A DNA stretch of 34,109 bases from Candidatus Magasanikiibacteriota bacterium (GTDB lineage: Bacteria > Patescibacteriota > Patescibacteriia > Magasanikbacterales > GWA2-37-8), in the NCBI GenBank assembly GCA_943357105.1, contig CALRGC010000005.1, positions 24,310 to 58,418 on the forward strand, written 5' to 3'. Below, in pieces: positions 8,763-18,017 of this stretch. Position numbers and translations under genes: made by a program. Numbering within the stretch: the first letter of the stretch is position 1; every line of letters begins with the position of its first letter. Under the pieces are notes generated by a model. That model was given only the letters and a program-made list of their open reading frames with translations, was not told the DNA's origin and searched no databases.

Positions 8763-8791
8763 AATATATCATATTTTACTTTAAAAGTCAA
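8763..8791 (-). promoter_or_regulatory. promoter for the Cys-rich mini-gene
   Basis: Minus strand TTGACT, 17 nt spacer, TATATT. Confidence 0.6.
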
Positions 8792-8863
8792 TGGTTTTCT
8801 TGCAAATTTTATGGCGATAAGATATTATTTAGTTATTAAAAATAGTAATATTATCAACTCAAT

Positions 8864-9508
8864 ATGAAATTTTTTATTGATACCGCCAATATTGAAGAGA
8901 TTAAAACCGCCCATGCTTGGGGATTGGTGGATGGTGTCACCACCAATCCATCCTTAGTAGCCAAAGAGGGTAGAGATTTTAAACAAGTAGTTTTAGAAAT
9001 TTGCCAGATTGTGGACGGCCCAATCAGCGCTGAAGTAATATCGCTCGAAGCCGATAAAATGATTGCCGAAGCCAAAGAATTGGCCGCTTGGCATAAAAAT
9101 GTAGTGGTAAAAATTCCTTGCACCCCCGATGGACTTCAAGCCGTAAAAGAAGTGACTAAATTAGGTATAAAAACTAATGTCACTTTGGTATTTTCACCAA
9201 ATCAAGTATTGCTTTCCGCCAAAGCGGGCGCTACTTACATTAGTCAATTTGTTGGGCGCCTGGATGATATTGGTGATGATGGTTTACAGATGATTGCTGA
9301 TTCGGTGGCCGTAATTAAAAATTATAATTTTAACTCTCAGATTTTAGTTGCTTCAATTCGTAGTCCAATTACGGTACAAAAAGCAGCTATACTCGGCGCC
9401 CATGTGGCCACCATTCCTTTCAAAGTTTTACAACAACTATTTAAACACCCGCTCACTGATAATGGCATCAAAACTTTTTTGGACGATTGGGCTAAACTAA
9501 AAAAGTAA
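8864..9508 (+). CDS. tal: transaldolase / fructose-6-phosphate aldolase family
   Basis: [86 protein letters not shown]. Confidence 0.93.
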   Translation: MKFFIDTANIEEIKTAHAWGLVDGVTTNPSLVAKEGRDFKQVVLEICQIVDGPISAEVISLEADKMIAEAKELAAWHKNVVVKIPCTPDGLQAVKEVTKLGIKTNVTLVFSPNQVLLSAKAGATYISQFVGRLDDIGDDGLQMIADSVAVIKNYNFNSQILVASIRSPITVQKAAILGAHVATIPFKVLQQLFKHPLTDNGIKTFLDDWAKLKK

Positions 9509-9517
9509 TCGATCCAA

Positions 9518-9784
9518 ATGGACAAGAATTCTGCCAAATTTTTCGCCGCGCAAATTGGTGCTTCAATTCCGACGCTAGATTTGCACGGATTTTATCCTAG
9601 TGACGCGCTTGAAAAATTGGAGATATTTCTTTATCAATGTATAGAGAAAAATGCCGACAGCGCCAGGGTAGTTTATGGTGGTGGCACCGGGCGTTTGCGC
9701 CAAGCAGTTTTGGACCACTTGGAAAATCATAAAGTGGTTGTGGATTACCAAGACGAAGGTGGAAGCTGTATAGTTTTATTTTAA
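9518..9784 (+). CDS. Smr-domain protein
   Basis: LDLHGFYPSDALEKLEIFLYQC...ARVVYGGGTGRLRQAVLDHL matches the LDLHG and (H)GxGTGxLR Smr signatures. Confidence 0.85.
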   Translation: MDKNSAKFFAAQIGASIPTLDLHGFYPSDALEKLEIFLYQCIEKNADSARVVYGGGTGRLRQAVLDHLENHKVVVDYQDEGGSCIVLF

Positions 9785-9854
9785 GCCATAAATCCTTTAA
9801 AATAGGCCAAAAAAGCCTATTTTTTTATCCCCATCTTTTCCACAATTATACCTC

Positions 9855-9883
9855 TTGACAACTTTAAGTGTTCATAGTATAAT
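9855..9883 (+). promoter_or_regulatory. consensus sigma70-type promoter upstream of leader RNA/23S
   Basis: TTGACA (9855-9860), 17 nt, TATAAT (9878-9883). Confidence 0.85.
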
Positions 9884-9889
9884 CCGCAT

Positions 9890-10115
9890 TACGTTTGAAT
9901 CTCCTAAAATTATTTAGGACCACGTCCAAAAGATAATGGTTGAAAGCGTACCCTTGGACCTCTGGGTTATACCGGCACTTAAGCCGGTAACCAAAAATTT
10001 AAAGACAATGTTTACATTGCAGTTAAATTCTTACTCAGAATATCCAAGTGGTTCATAAATACAGATCTTCATCTGATATTTTAGAGGGCCACTTGTAAGA
10101 GTGGCTCTTTTATTT
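9890..10115 (+). ncRNA. unclassified structured RNA or rRNA leader with attenuator-like 3' end
   Basis: Hairpins TCCTAAA/TTTAGGA (9902-9919), GTCCAA/TTGGAC (9924-9959), GGTT..ACCGGC/GCCGGT-AACC (9965-9992), CAATG/CATTG (10006-10019), CAGAT/ATCTG (10062-10075), GCCACT/AGTGGC plus U-rich tail (10088-10115). Confidence 0.65.
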
Positions 10116-11480
10116 TAAAAACTCAAACCAAAAATTGCTCTCAGATGATTGCGTTGAAAAATTTCAAAACAATCATCTGGTTGTAACGGAAAGAACTTTG
10201 ACAACTTAATAGGTAAATCAACGCAAAAATAGGGTAGGAAATATTTAATATTTCCCAATATAAAAATACCGCAAAGCACAATTAAGTGTTTTTGCCGTAC
10301 GCAATTTCAACAAGTGCACATGGTGGATGCCTTGACACTAAAAGACGAAGAAGGACGTTGCAGGGTGCGAAAAGTTCCGGAGAGGTCCCAAGCAACCATT
10401 GACCCGGAAATATCCCAATGGGGAAACCCTCGTGCTGATGAAGCACGAATCATTCACTGAATACATAGGTGGATGAAGTAAACCTGGTGAAGTGAAACAT
10501 CTCAGTAACCAGAGGAAAAGAAATCGAAGAGATTCCCTTAGTAGTGGCGAGCGAAAAGGGAAGAGTCTAAACTTTATAAATGTTGTTGCAGTGATTGGTT
10601 GGTCTCACGATTAACTTTGAACTGTAATTTAAAGAGATAGGTCGTTGTTTATAGAGTGTTGTAAGTCGTTAACGCTAATTTCCTACAAAATTAGGCGTCT
10701 AAATTGTTTAATAGCAGAATGTCTCTGGAAAGAGCAACCAAAGCAGGTGAAAGTCCTTTACGCGAAATTAAACAGTTTAACGTGGTTAGCGCACTTGAGT
10801 AGGGCGGGACTCGTGAAATTCCGTCTGAATTTGGGCCGACTATGGTCTAAGACTAAATACTTTTAGTGATCGATAGTGAATTAGTACCATGAGGGAAAGG
10901 TGAAAAGTAGCCCGGAGAGGGCAATGAAATAGTATCTGAAACCGTGTGCTTACAAAGAGCCGGAGCCCGCAAGGGTGACGGTGTTCCTATTGAAGAATGA
11001 GCCTGCGAGTGTGCTGTATGTCGTCGCTTAAGGACCTCTGGTCCGAAGGCATAGCGAAAGCGAGTCTGAAAGGGCGAAATTAAGATGGCATGCACATAAC
11101 CCGAAACCGGGTGGTCAACCCATGACCAGGTTGAACCTTGTAGAAATACAAGGGGAGGACCGAACTCACGAGCCGTGCAACACTCGGAGATGAGTTGTGG
11201 GTAGTAGAGAAATTCTAATCGAACTCGGTGATAGCTGGTTTTCCTCGAAATAGCTCTAGGGCTAGCCTTGCGCGTTCCTAATGCTGGTAGAGCACTGGAT
11301 GAGAATTGGGTCCTTCGGGATACCGTTTTCAATCAAACTCCGAATGGCATTGGTCACTAGCGCAGGAGTCAGACGGTGACGGCGAAGCGCCATCGTCAAA
11401 AGGGGAACAGCCCAGATCGCAAGTTAAGGTCCCTAAATCTATGTTAAGTGTAAAAGGTGGTGATAATTCTTATACAACCA

Positions 11481-11512
<32 letters not shown>

Positions 11513-12287
11513 GATAGCGTAACAGCTCACTGGTCAAGAGTTTTCGCGCCGAAAATGTACCGGGGCTCAAACATAGTACCGAAGCTGCGAAATGTAGTAT
11601 TCCTTCGGGAATATTACTTTGGTAGAGGAACGTTCTTAACGCACTGAAGCTCCAGACGCGAGTCAGAGTGGAGTGTTAAGAAGCGAGAATGCAGGCATAA
11701 GTAGCAAAAATCAAGGTGAGAATCCTTGACGCTGAAAATCTAAGGTTTCCTGGGCAACGAGAATCGTCCCAGGGTTAGTCGATCCTAAGGCCAGGCCGAA
11801 AGGCGTAACCGATGGAAGAGATGGTTAATATTCCATCACTGCGTATGGTTTGGTTTATAGTGCGCATTTTTGAAGCAGCAGCGTGACTAGAATTGCACGC
11901 GGCGCAAGCCAAAGACAAAGCCTTCGGGTGGAGTCAATTACTGTGGAGAATGTGCCCAGAAAAGCTATAAATCGTTAAGCCATAAGCAATCGTACCGGAA
12001 ACCGACACAGGTAGATAGGTCGAGAAGACCAAGGCGAACGAGAGAACCTTCGTTAAGGAACTCTGCAATACAGCGGCCGTAACTTAGGGATAAGGCCCGC
12101 CCCTCGAAAGAGGGGTTACAACAAATGACCCACTGCGACTGTTTACCAAAAACACAGCTCCCTGCAAAAGCGTAAGCTAAAGTATAGGGGGTGATGCCTG
12201 GCCAGTGTCAGAACGTTAAGAGGAGAGGTGCAAGCCTTGAATCGAAGCGCTGATGAACGCCGGCGGTAACTATAACCGTCCTAAGGT

Positions 12288-12574
12288 AGTGAATTCAAGT
12301 AATTGAGTCCACTAGGATTGGGACGAATTATAGCAAATAGTAAACAGTGCAAACATGATCCAGCAGAAGATCATACATCAACAGCCATTAAAAAAGCTGC
12401 CTTACTCACAGTAATGTGAGAGATAATCCGATCATAGCTATATGCTGGGAAATCCAGAAATGGACAATCAGCAGGGAAGACTTTGATTCATTTCAAAGAA
12501 CCCTCAGAGACCAAACGCTATGCTCCTAAGCAATTAGGATGAAGATAGAGTCCGTCGTAATAAAGGAAACGAAG
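12288..12574 (+). other. group I intron (ORF-less, 287 nt) in 23S at the E. coli-1931-type site
   Basis: Interrupts ctaaggt|agcgaaattcc; core elements P-like gctgggaaatcc, Q-like aatcagcagggaag, R-like ctcagagaccaaacg, S-like aagatagagtcc; U at the 5' exon end, G at the intron end. Confidence 0.9.
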
Positions 12575-13110
12575 AGCGAAATTCCTTGTCGGGCGAGTTC
12601 CGACCTGCACGAATGGCATAACGATGGTGGGACTGTCTCAACGAAGGACTCGGTGAAATTGCAAGGGAGGTGAAGATGCCTCCTACCCGTAACTAGACGA
12701 AAAGACCCCGTGAAGCTTTACTACAACTTGCTATTGATATAAGGATATTTATGTTCAGCGTAGGTGGGACCCGCAAGGGGCCAATGAGACACCACCCTTA
12801 AATATTTTTATGTCTAATTTTCTCCCATGAATCTGGGATAGAAGACAGTGGCTGGTGGGTAGTTTAACTGGGGCGGTTGCCTCCTAAAATGTAACGGAGG
12901 CGTTTACAAAGGTCAGCTTAGCTCGGATGGAAATCGAGCTGGACGCGCAAACGCAAAAGCTGGCTTTACTGCAAGGACTACGATCCGAGCAGTTACGAAA
13001 GTAGAAGTTAGTGAACCGACTACTCTTCATAGGAAGGTAGAAGATCAACGGATAAAAGCTACTCCGGGGATAACAGGCTGATCGCGCCCAATAGTCCACA
13101 TAGACGGCGC

Positions 13111-13151
<41 letters not shown>

Positions 13152-13182
13152 TAGAAGGTCCCAAGGGTTTGGCTGTTCGCCA

Positions 13183-13215
<33 letters not shown>

Positions 13216-13938
13216 AAATAACATTGCGTTACACCATAGAAATATGGTAGTATAGTACTGACTCATAACGGTGAAACCCTACTACAAATTCGAACTGTAA
13301 GTAGAGGGCAATACCGTGGGAAGGTCAATTTATGGCAAAAATTTTCTCAACAACAAAAGCCTATGTTGCCGGATTTTTAGACGGCGATGGCTGTATAATG
13401 TTTCAGTTGGTGCGAAGGAAAGATTATATCTACGGATTTCAGATTCGCGCGAGTATTGTTTTTTATCAAAAAACCATGCATCGCGACCACCTTGAGTGGA
13501 TCAAAAGAATTTTGAAACACGGATATATTCGAGATCGCAACGACGGCATGACAGAGTACACTATCGTTGGTTTTAAATCGGTAATTGAGGTCTTGAAATT
13601 TTTGCAACCATATATAAAAATGAAACGCGAACATGTAGAAGTCGCTTTGAAAATAAGCGCTATCATGTCCGGTAAATTTACCATTGAAAAAATGGTCAAA
13701 GCCGCGCGGTTCGTAGATCAATATCAGCAATTGAATTACTCAAAAAAAAGAGTAAACACTTCCAAAGTATTGATCGATTTTTTAGCGGAACATAAATTGT
13801 ACCCCTGTAACGACTGATCTCGATAATTTCGAGACGACGGATACCACGAAAAGTATCTGTAACACGTCAGCCCCTCCTTGGTGTTGTCCAAGAGGGTGAA
13901 GGTATAGTCTGTGCCATTAGTAATAATGGAATAACACG
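13216..13938 (+). other. group I intron (723 nt) in 23S at the E. coli-2593-type site, with homing endonuclease ORF
   Basis: Interrupts ggttcagaacgt|cgtgagacag; P/Q-like acggtgaaacccta and aataccgtgggaagg, R-like taacgactga, S-like aaggtatagtctg; terminal G. Confidence 0.92.
13332..13817 (+). CDS. LAGLIDADG homing endonuclease, I-CreI-like, single motif
   Basis: AYVAGFLDGDGCIMFQLV motif; GYIRDRNDGMTEYTIVG, LQPYIKMKREHVEVALKI and FVDQYQQLNYSKKRVNTSKVLIDFLAEHK parallel I-CreI segments. Confidence 0.93.
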   Translation: MAKIFSTTKAYVAGFLDGDGCIMFQLVRRKDYIYGFQIRASIVFYQKTMHRDHLEWIKRILKHGYIRDRNDGMTEYTIVGFKSVIEVLKFLQPYIKMKREHVEVALKISAIMSGKFTIEKMVKAARFVDQYQQLNYSKKRVNTSKVLIDFLAEHKLYPCND

Positions 13939-14321
13939 CGTGAGACAGTTCGGTCTCCTATCTGTTACGGGCGTTGAATATTGAGAAGGCCCACTCCTAG
14001 TACGAGAGGACCGGAGCGGACGAACCTCTAGTGTGCCAGTTGTCCTTTCAAGGGCATCGCTGGGTAGCTATGTTCGGTGCGGATAAACGCTGAAAGCATC
14101 TAAGCGTGAAGCCGTCTTCAAGATTAATATTCGTTATAGACCCCTTGTAGATTACGAGGTTGATAGGTCCTATGTGTAAGTGTAGTAATACATTGAGCAA
14201 AGGGATACTAATCGGTCGAGCGTATGGCGGAAGCACTGAGTTGTGCTTAAACGAATGCAACATAACCCTCAATATAGTTTGGTTTACCTATTAAGTTCAA
14301 GTTTGAAAAATTAAAGAGTCA

Positions 14322-14435
14322 GTGTCTTGGTGACACAAGCGATGAGGTCACACCTGTTCCCATCCCGAACACAGCAGTTAAGCTCATCTGCGCCAATGAT
14401 AGCCGTAAGGCAAAAGTAGGCCGTCGCCAGGACAA
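14322..14435 (+). rRNA. 5S rRNA
   Basis: gtgtcttggtgac...cacacctgttcccatcccgaacacagcagttaagctc...gtaggccgtcgccaggac; ends approximate. Confidence 0.92.
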
Positions 14436-14449
14436 TGACTCTTTTTTTA
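14434..14449 (+). terminator. terminator formed by the 5S flanking stem
   Basis: AAGAGTCA (upstream flank) pairs with TGACTCTT followed by a T tract. Confidence 0.65.
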
Positions 14450-14454
14450 TTTGC

Positions 14455-14663
14455 CAAAAAACTAAAAACAAGCCAGATATATTTCCTCGCTCACTCACCT
14501 TGAAAACCCTTGCACAATTTGCAACCCGCCAAAGCTCTGGCTCTGAACTCGCCTGAGGGCTCAAACAGCAGAGCCAGCCACGCTTTGTCGGCTCACAAAT
14601 TGTCTGCTCGGATTTTCAGGGTTCGTTCGGAGGAAATATATCTGGCTTGTTTTTAGTTTTTTG
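14455..14663. repeat. ~209 bp near-perfect palindromic element with 34 bp perfect terminal inverted repeats
   Basis: CAAAAAACTAAAAACAAGCCAGATATATTTCCTC (14455-14488) is the exact reverse complement of 14630-14663; internal pairing also present. Confidence 0.9.
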
Positions 14664-14681
14664 AGAAATAATCTGGGGTAT

Positions 14682-15200
14682 TTATGCGCCAAATGGCAGG
14701 TCGACTATGGCTAAAATTGTTATTACAGCTATAGTTAGTAGAGAAGAAAACGAAGTTAAAATTAATATAAATAATAAATTTTTTCTAGATAAATTTATTC
14801 GTTCTTTAATGCCAAGTGTAATAAATAATGCGCCTGCTATGGCTACTGCTACGCTTTTTAAAATATCTGACATAGGCAAGGGCGCAGCTTCTAAATTCAT
14901 CATTTGCTTACCATAAATATAAACTTTTGGTACTTTTAGAAAGAATTCAGCTGTTTTATCAGCTGTATAGGCGACAGTTGATGCTAACAAAAGAAAGCCT
15001 ATAATAAAAAGTATGTTGGTTAAATTTTTTTTATTTTGTTCTTTAGAAGTCAGTCCTAACGTAATTACTATGCAAAATATGGTGCTTAAAATAAATACAG
15101 GAAGTGCTATTAATGAAATAATAGGTATGGTAGATAAAGCGGCGCTGACGATTAGCCCGACATATAGAAAGCTTAAAAATAAGAGTTTTTCTTTGTCCAT
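14682..15200 (-). CDS. multi-TM membrane protein of unknown function
   Basis: 172 aa ORF with several long hydrophobic segments. Confidence 0.65.
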   Translation of the reverse strand: MDKEKLLFLSFLYVGLIVSAALSTIPIISLIALPVFILSTIFCIVITLGLTSKEQNKKNLTNILFIIGFLLLASTVAYTADKTAEFFLKVPKVYIYGKQMMNLEAAPLPMSDILKSVAVAIAGALFITLGIKERINLSRKNLLFILILTSFSSLLTIAVITILAIVDLPFGA

Positions 15201-15334
15201 ATTTTTAAATAAAATTTATTTAATTTGTGCCAAAAAACAGCTATATTATACCAATAATACATTAAATAGGTCAAAGTAGCTGTCAATATTGTCTTTTATT
15301 TTGGGAAATGGTAAAATAAGGGCGCTATAATCAT

Positions 15335-16324
15335 ATGAATTTACCTCTTACTTTATCACAGTTTTTGATAAAACAACTCGCTAGGCATCCTGAACGTGAT
15401 GGTTTAGTAGCTATAATTTCGGATTTGTCTACCATTGGAAAAATTATTTCCAACCATACCAATCGGGCCGGTGTGGTAGATATGATTGGCAGTGCTCAAA
15501 AGATGAATATCCAGGGGGAAGAAGTAAAAAAGTTGGATGTTTTTTGTAATGAGCTTTGTAAAGACTATTTGCGTCAGACCGGAAATTTTGCAGCCATGGC
15601 CAGTGAAGAAGAAGATGAAGTGGTGGATATGGGAGAATTTGGGAAAGAGGCAAAGTATATAATTGCCTTTGATCCGTTGGATGGTTCACATAATGTCGAA
15701 GTAAATTTACCGGTGGGGACAATTTTTTCCGTCCAGCGTCTATTGAATCAATTTGAACGAACCGACGAACGTCAATTTTTACAGCCGGGCCGTGATCAGG
15801 TTTTGGCCGGCTATATTTTATATAGTGCCAGTACCGTTTTGGTTTTTAGTTGGGGCGATGGGGTATATGAATTTACTTTGGATCAAGGGCTCGGAGAATT
15901 TTTATTGACTAGAGAAAAGATGAGCGTTCCAGCGGAGTGCGCGATATATAGTTTTAATGAAGGCGCTTATCGGTATCTGGGCGATAAGGATAAAAAATTT
16001 ATTGATTATTTGAAAGAAAAAAAGTCCTGTAGTTTGAGATATGTGGCGGCAATGGTCGCTGATGTGCACCGCACCTTAATAAAGGGTGGAATATTTTTAC
16101 ACCCCGCAGTAGATAAAAAAGGCACCGGAGAATATAAAGGTAAATTAAGACTGAATTATGAAGCCAAACCAATGGCTTATTTGGTAGAACAAGCTGGTGG
16201 TTTTTGTACGGAAAGTAAAGGAAATCTTTTGGATCTGCCTGGTGAATCTTTGCATCAGCGCGTGCCAGTAATTTTGGGGAATAAAGATATTATAGAGTAT
16301 TATTTACAAAATAATTTAATTTAG
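15335..16324 (+). CDS. fbp: fructose-1,6-bisphosphatase class I
   Basis: MASEEEDEVV, YIIAFDPLDGSHNVEVNLPVGTIFSVQR, GKLRLNYEAKPMAYLVEQAGG. Confidence 0.95.
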   Translation: MNLPLTLSQFLIKQLARHPERDGLVAIISDLSTIGKIISNHTNRAGVVDMIGSAQKMNIQGEEVKKLDVFCNELCKDYLRQTGNFAAMASEEEDEVVDMGEFGKEAKYIIAFDPLDGSHNVEVNLPVGTIFSVQRLLNQFERTDERQFLQPGRDQVLAGYILYSASTVLVFSWGDGVYEFTLDQGLGEFLLTREKMSVPAECAIYSFNEGAYRYLGDKDKKFIDYLKEKKSCSLRYVAAMVADVHRTLIKGGIFLHPAVDKKGTGEYKGKLRLNYEAKPMAYLVEQAGGFCTESKGNLLDLPGESLHQRVPVILGNKDIIEYYLQNNLI

Positions 16325-16337
16325 AGGAATAAAAGAT

Positions 16338-17354
16338 ATGTCAGAACAAACATTATCACAAATTGCTAAAGCCATGGTGGCTAATGGCAAAGGAATTTTG
16401 GCCGCCGATGAAAGTAGTGGCAATATTAAAAAGAAGTTTGAAAAATTAGGCGTGGAAGATATGTCCGAAAATCATCGCCGTTATCGTGAATTGTTGTTCA
16501 CCGCTCCCGGTATGGAAAAATATATCAGCGGAGTAATTTTATTTGATGAAACTATTCGCCAAGCTACTTCTGATGGATTACCTTTTGCTCAATATTTGAG
16601 CTCTAAAGGTGTAGTTCCGGGCATTAAAGTGGACATTGGTCTCAAAGATATGGACGGTCATGTTGGTGAACAAGTTACCAAGTGGGATGATACTTTGGAT
16701 GCTAGATTAAAAGAATACTATGCTTTGGGTGCGCGTTTTGCCAAATGGCGCGTTGTCATAAATATTGGCGCCGGTATTCCAAGTGATGAATGTATTGAAA
16801 CCAACTGTAAAACTCTGACTGAATATGCCCGCCTCTGCCAGGCTAATGGTATCGTGCCAATTGTGGAACCAGAAGTTTTGATGGATGGTGACCACACTAT
16901 AGATCGTTGTTATGAAGTAACTCATAAAACTCTCAGCACTTTATTCTCTGAGTTAAAAAAAGCTAATGTCGATCTCAGTGGTTTGATCTTAAAACCAAAT
17001 ATGGTGGTGTATAGTTCAAACGGTGAAAAAGTTTCAGCGGATATTGTGGCTCAAAAAACTTTGCAATGTTTTAAGGAAACTGTGCCCGCAGAAGTGCCGG
17101 GAATTGTATTTTTATCTGGTGGTCAGAGCGAACCGGAATCTTGTGTAAATTTGAATGCGATAAATAAATTAGCCAAAGAGCAAAATTCACCATGGAAATT
17201 AACTTTTTCTTATGGACGCGCTCTGCAAAATAGTGCTTTGAAGAATTGGTCGGGAAAAGAAGAGAATAAGATTAAGTCACAGGAAATATTTGCTCACCGA
17301 GCGCAATTGGCTAGCGCCGCTAGTTTGGGAGAATATAAAATTGAAATGGAATAA
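16338..17354 (+). CDS. fructose-bisphosphate aldolase class I
   Basis: GKGILAADESSGNIKKKF, RYRELLFTAPGMEKYISGVILFDET, PIVEPEVLMDGDH, LILKPNMV, FLSGGQSE, SYGRALQNSALKNWSGKEEN. Confidence 0.96.
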   Translation: MSEQTLSQIAKAMVANGKGILAADESSGNIKKKFEKLGVEDMSENHRRYRELLFTAPGMEKYISGVILFDETIRQATSDGLPFAQYLSSKGVVPGIKVDIGLKDMDGHVGEQVTKWDDTLDARLKEYYALGARFAKWRVVINIGAGIPSDECIETNCKTLTEYARLCQANGIVPIVEPEVLMDGDHTIDRCYEVTHKTLSTLFSELKKANVDLSGLILKPNMVVYSSNGEKVSADIVAQKTLQCFKETVPAEVPGIVFLSGGQSEPESCVNLNAINKLAKEQNSPWKLTFSYGRALQNSALKNWSGKEENKIKSQEIFAHRAQLASAASLGEYKIEME

Positions 17355-17357
17355 ATT

Positions 17358-17906
17358 ATGACTATGAATCCAATCGCACAAGAATATTATAATAAAAGTG
17401 AAGGTATAATAAATCTATCGTGGCAAGATGTGGAAGCGGATGTTTTAAAAATCATCGCCAAGATGAAAGCGGAGAATTTTGAGCCAGATGTTATTGTGTC
17501 TATTGCTCGCTCTGGATTAATCCCGGCTTCGATGATTGCCTATACTTTAGGCAACAAGCAATTGTATGTTATCAAAGTAGATTTTTCTATTGTTCAAAAA
17601 GACGGTAAAGATCAGGAACTTCGTGACCGGCCAATTATTTCTCAAGAACTGACTAAAGATGTTAGTGGACTAAAGGTTTTGGTTGTAGATGAGATGGCGG
17701 TATCAGGATCCACTTTGAAATTGGTCAAAGCTTATATGGATATCAAAAATCCAGCTGAGGTGAAGTACTGTGTACTCTATAAACAGCCTTGGGCCGGATT
17801 TACGCCAGATTACTTTGGCCGCGAGATAGTAGAGTGGCCTATTTATCCCTGGAAAGAACTAAGAAACAATATTTTGGATCCCCGCGCCAAGATAAAAATG
17901 GCTTAA
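17358..17906 (+). CDS. phosphoribosyltransferase family protein
   Basis: VLVVDEMAVSGSTLKLVKAY PRPP-binding loop; VIVSIARSGLIPASMIA. Confidence 0.88.
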   Translation: MTMNPIAQEYYNKSEGIINLSWQDVEADVLKIIAKMKAENFEPDVIVSIARSGLIPASMIAYTLGNKQLYVIKVDFSIVQKDGKDQELRDRPIISQELTKDVSGLKVLVVDEMAVSGSTLKLVKAYMDIKNPAEVKYCVLYKQPWAGFTPDYFGREIVEWPIYPWKELRNNILDPRAKIKMA

Positions 17907-17944
17907 ATAAGCCATTTTTTAGTAAAATTAACAGTTTATCCACA

Positions 17945-17980
17945 ACAGACTGTCGAAAATATTTTGACAGTCTGTATTTT
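17945..17980 (+). terminator. rho-independent terminator
   Basis: CAGACTGTC-gaaaatattt-tGACAGTCTG followed by a T-rich tract. Confidence 0.8.
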
Positions 17981-17993
17981 TTTATAGTATAAT
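17964..17993 (+). promoter_or_regulatory. promoter for the TrmB-type regulator, overlapping the upstream terminator
   Basis: TTGACA (17964-17969), 18 nt, TATAAT (17988-17993). Confidence 0.7.
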
Positions 17994-18017
17994 AATATTG
18001 GCTAAAATAAAGCAAAT

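Noticed and set aside
8428-8784. 118-aa plus-strand ORF in GC-rich islet 1
   Set aside because: The minus strand has the promoter, strong SD and Cys-cluster ORF; the plus ORF is likely an open frame caused by high GC.
10853-11332. 159-aa minus-strand ORF inside 23S rRNA
   Set aside because: Antisense to conserved rRNA sequence; no independent coding evidence.
13377-13730. 117-aa ORF antisense to the homing endonuclease
   Set aside because: Shadow ORF of a confident LAGLIDADG gene.
14319-14564. 81-aa minus-strand ORF across 5S and the palindrome
   Set aside because: Overlaps 5S rRNA and a hairpin element; no SD or family signal.
15306-15337. Leaderless start of fbp from TATAAT at 15326
   Set aside because: That TATAAT is too close to the ATG (the TSS would fall at or after the start codon); an upstream TAAAAT is an equally plausible -10.
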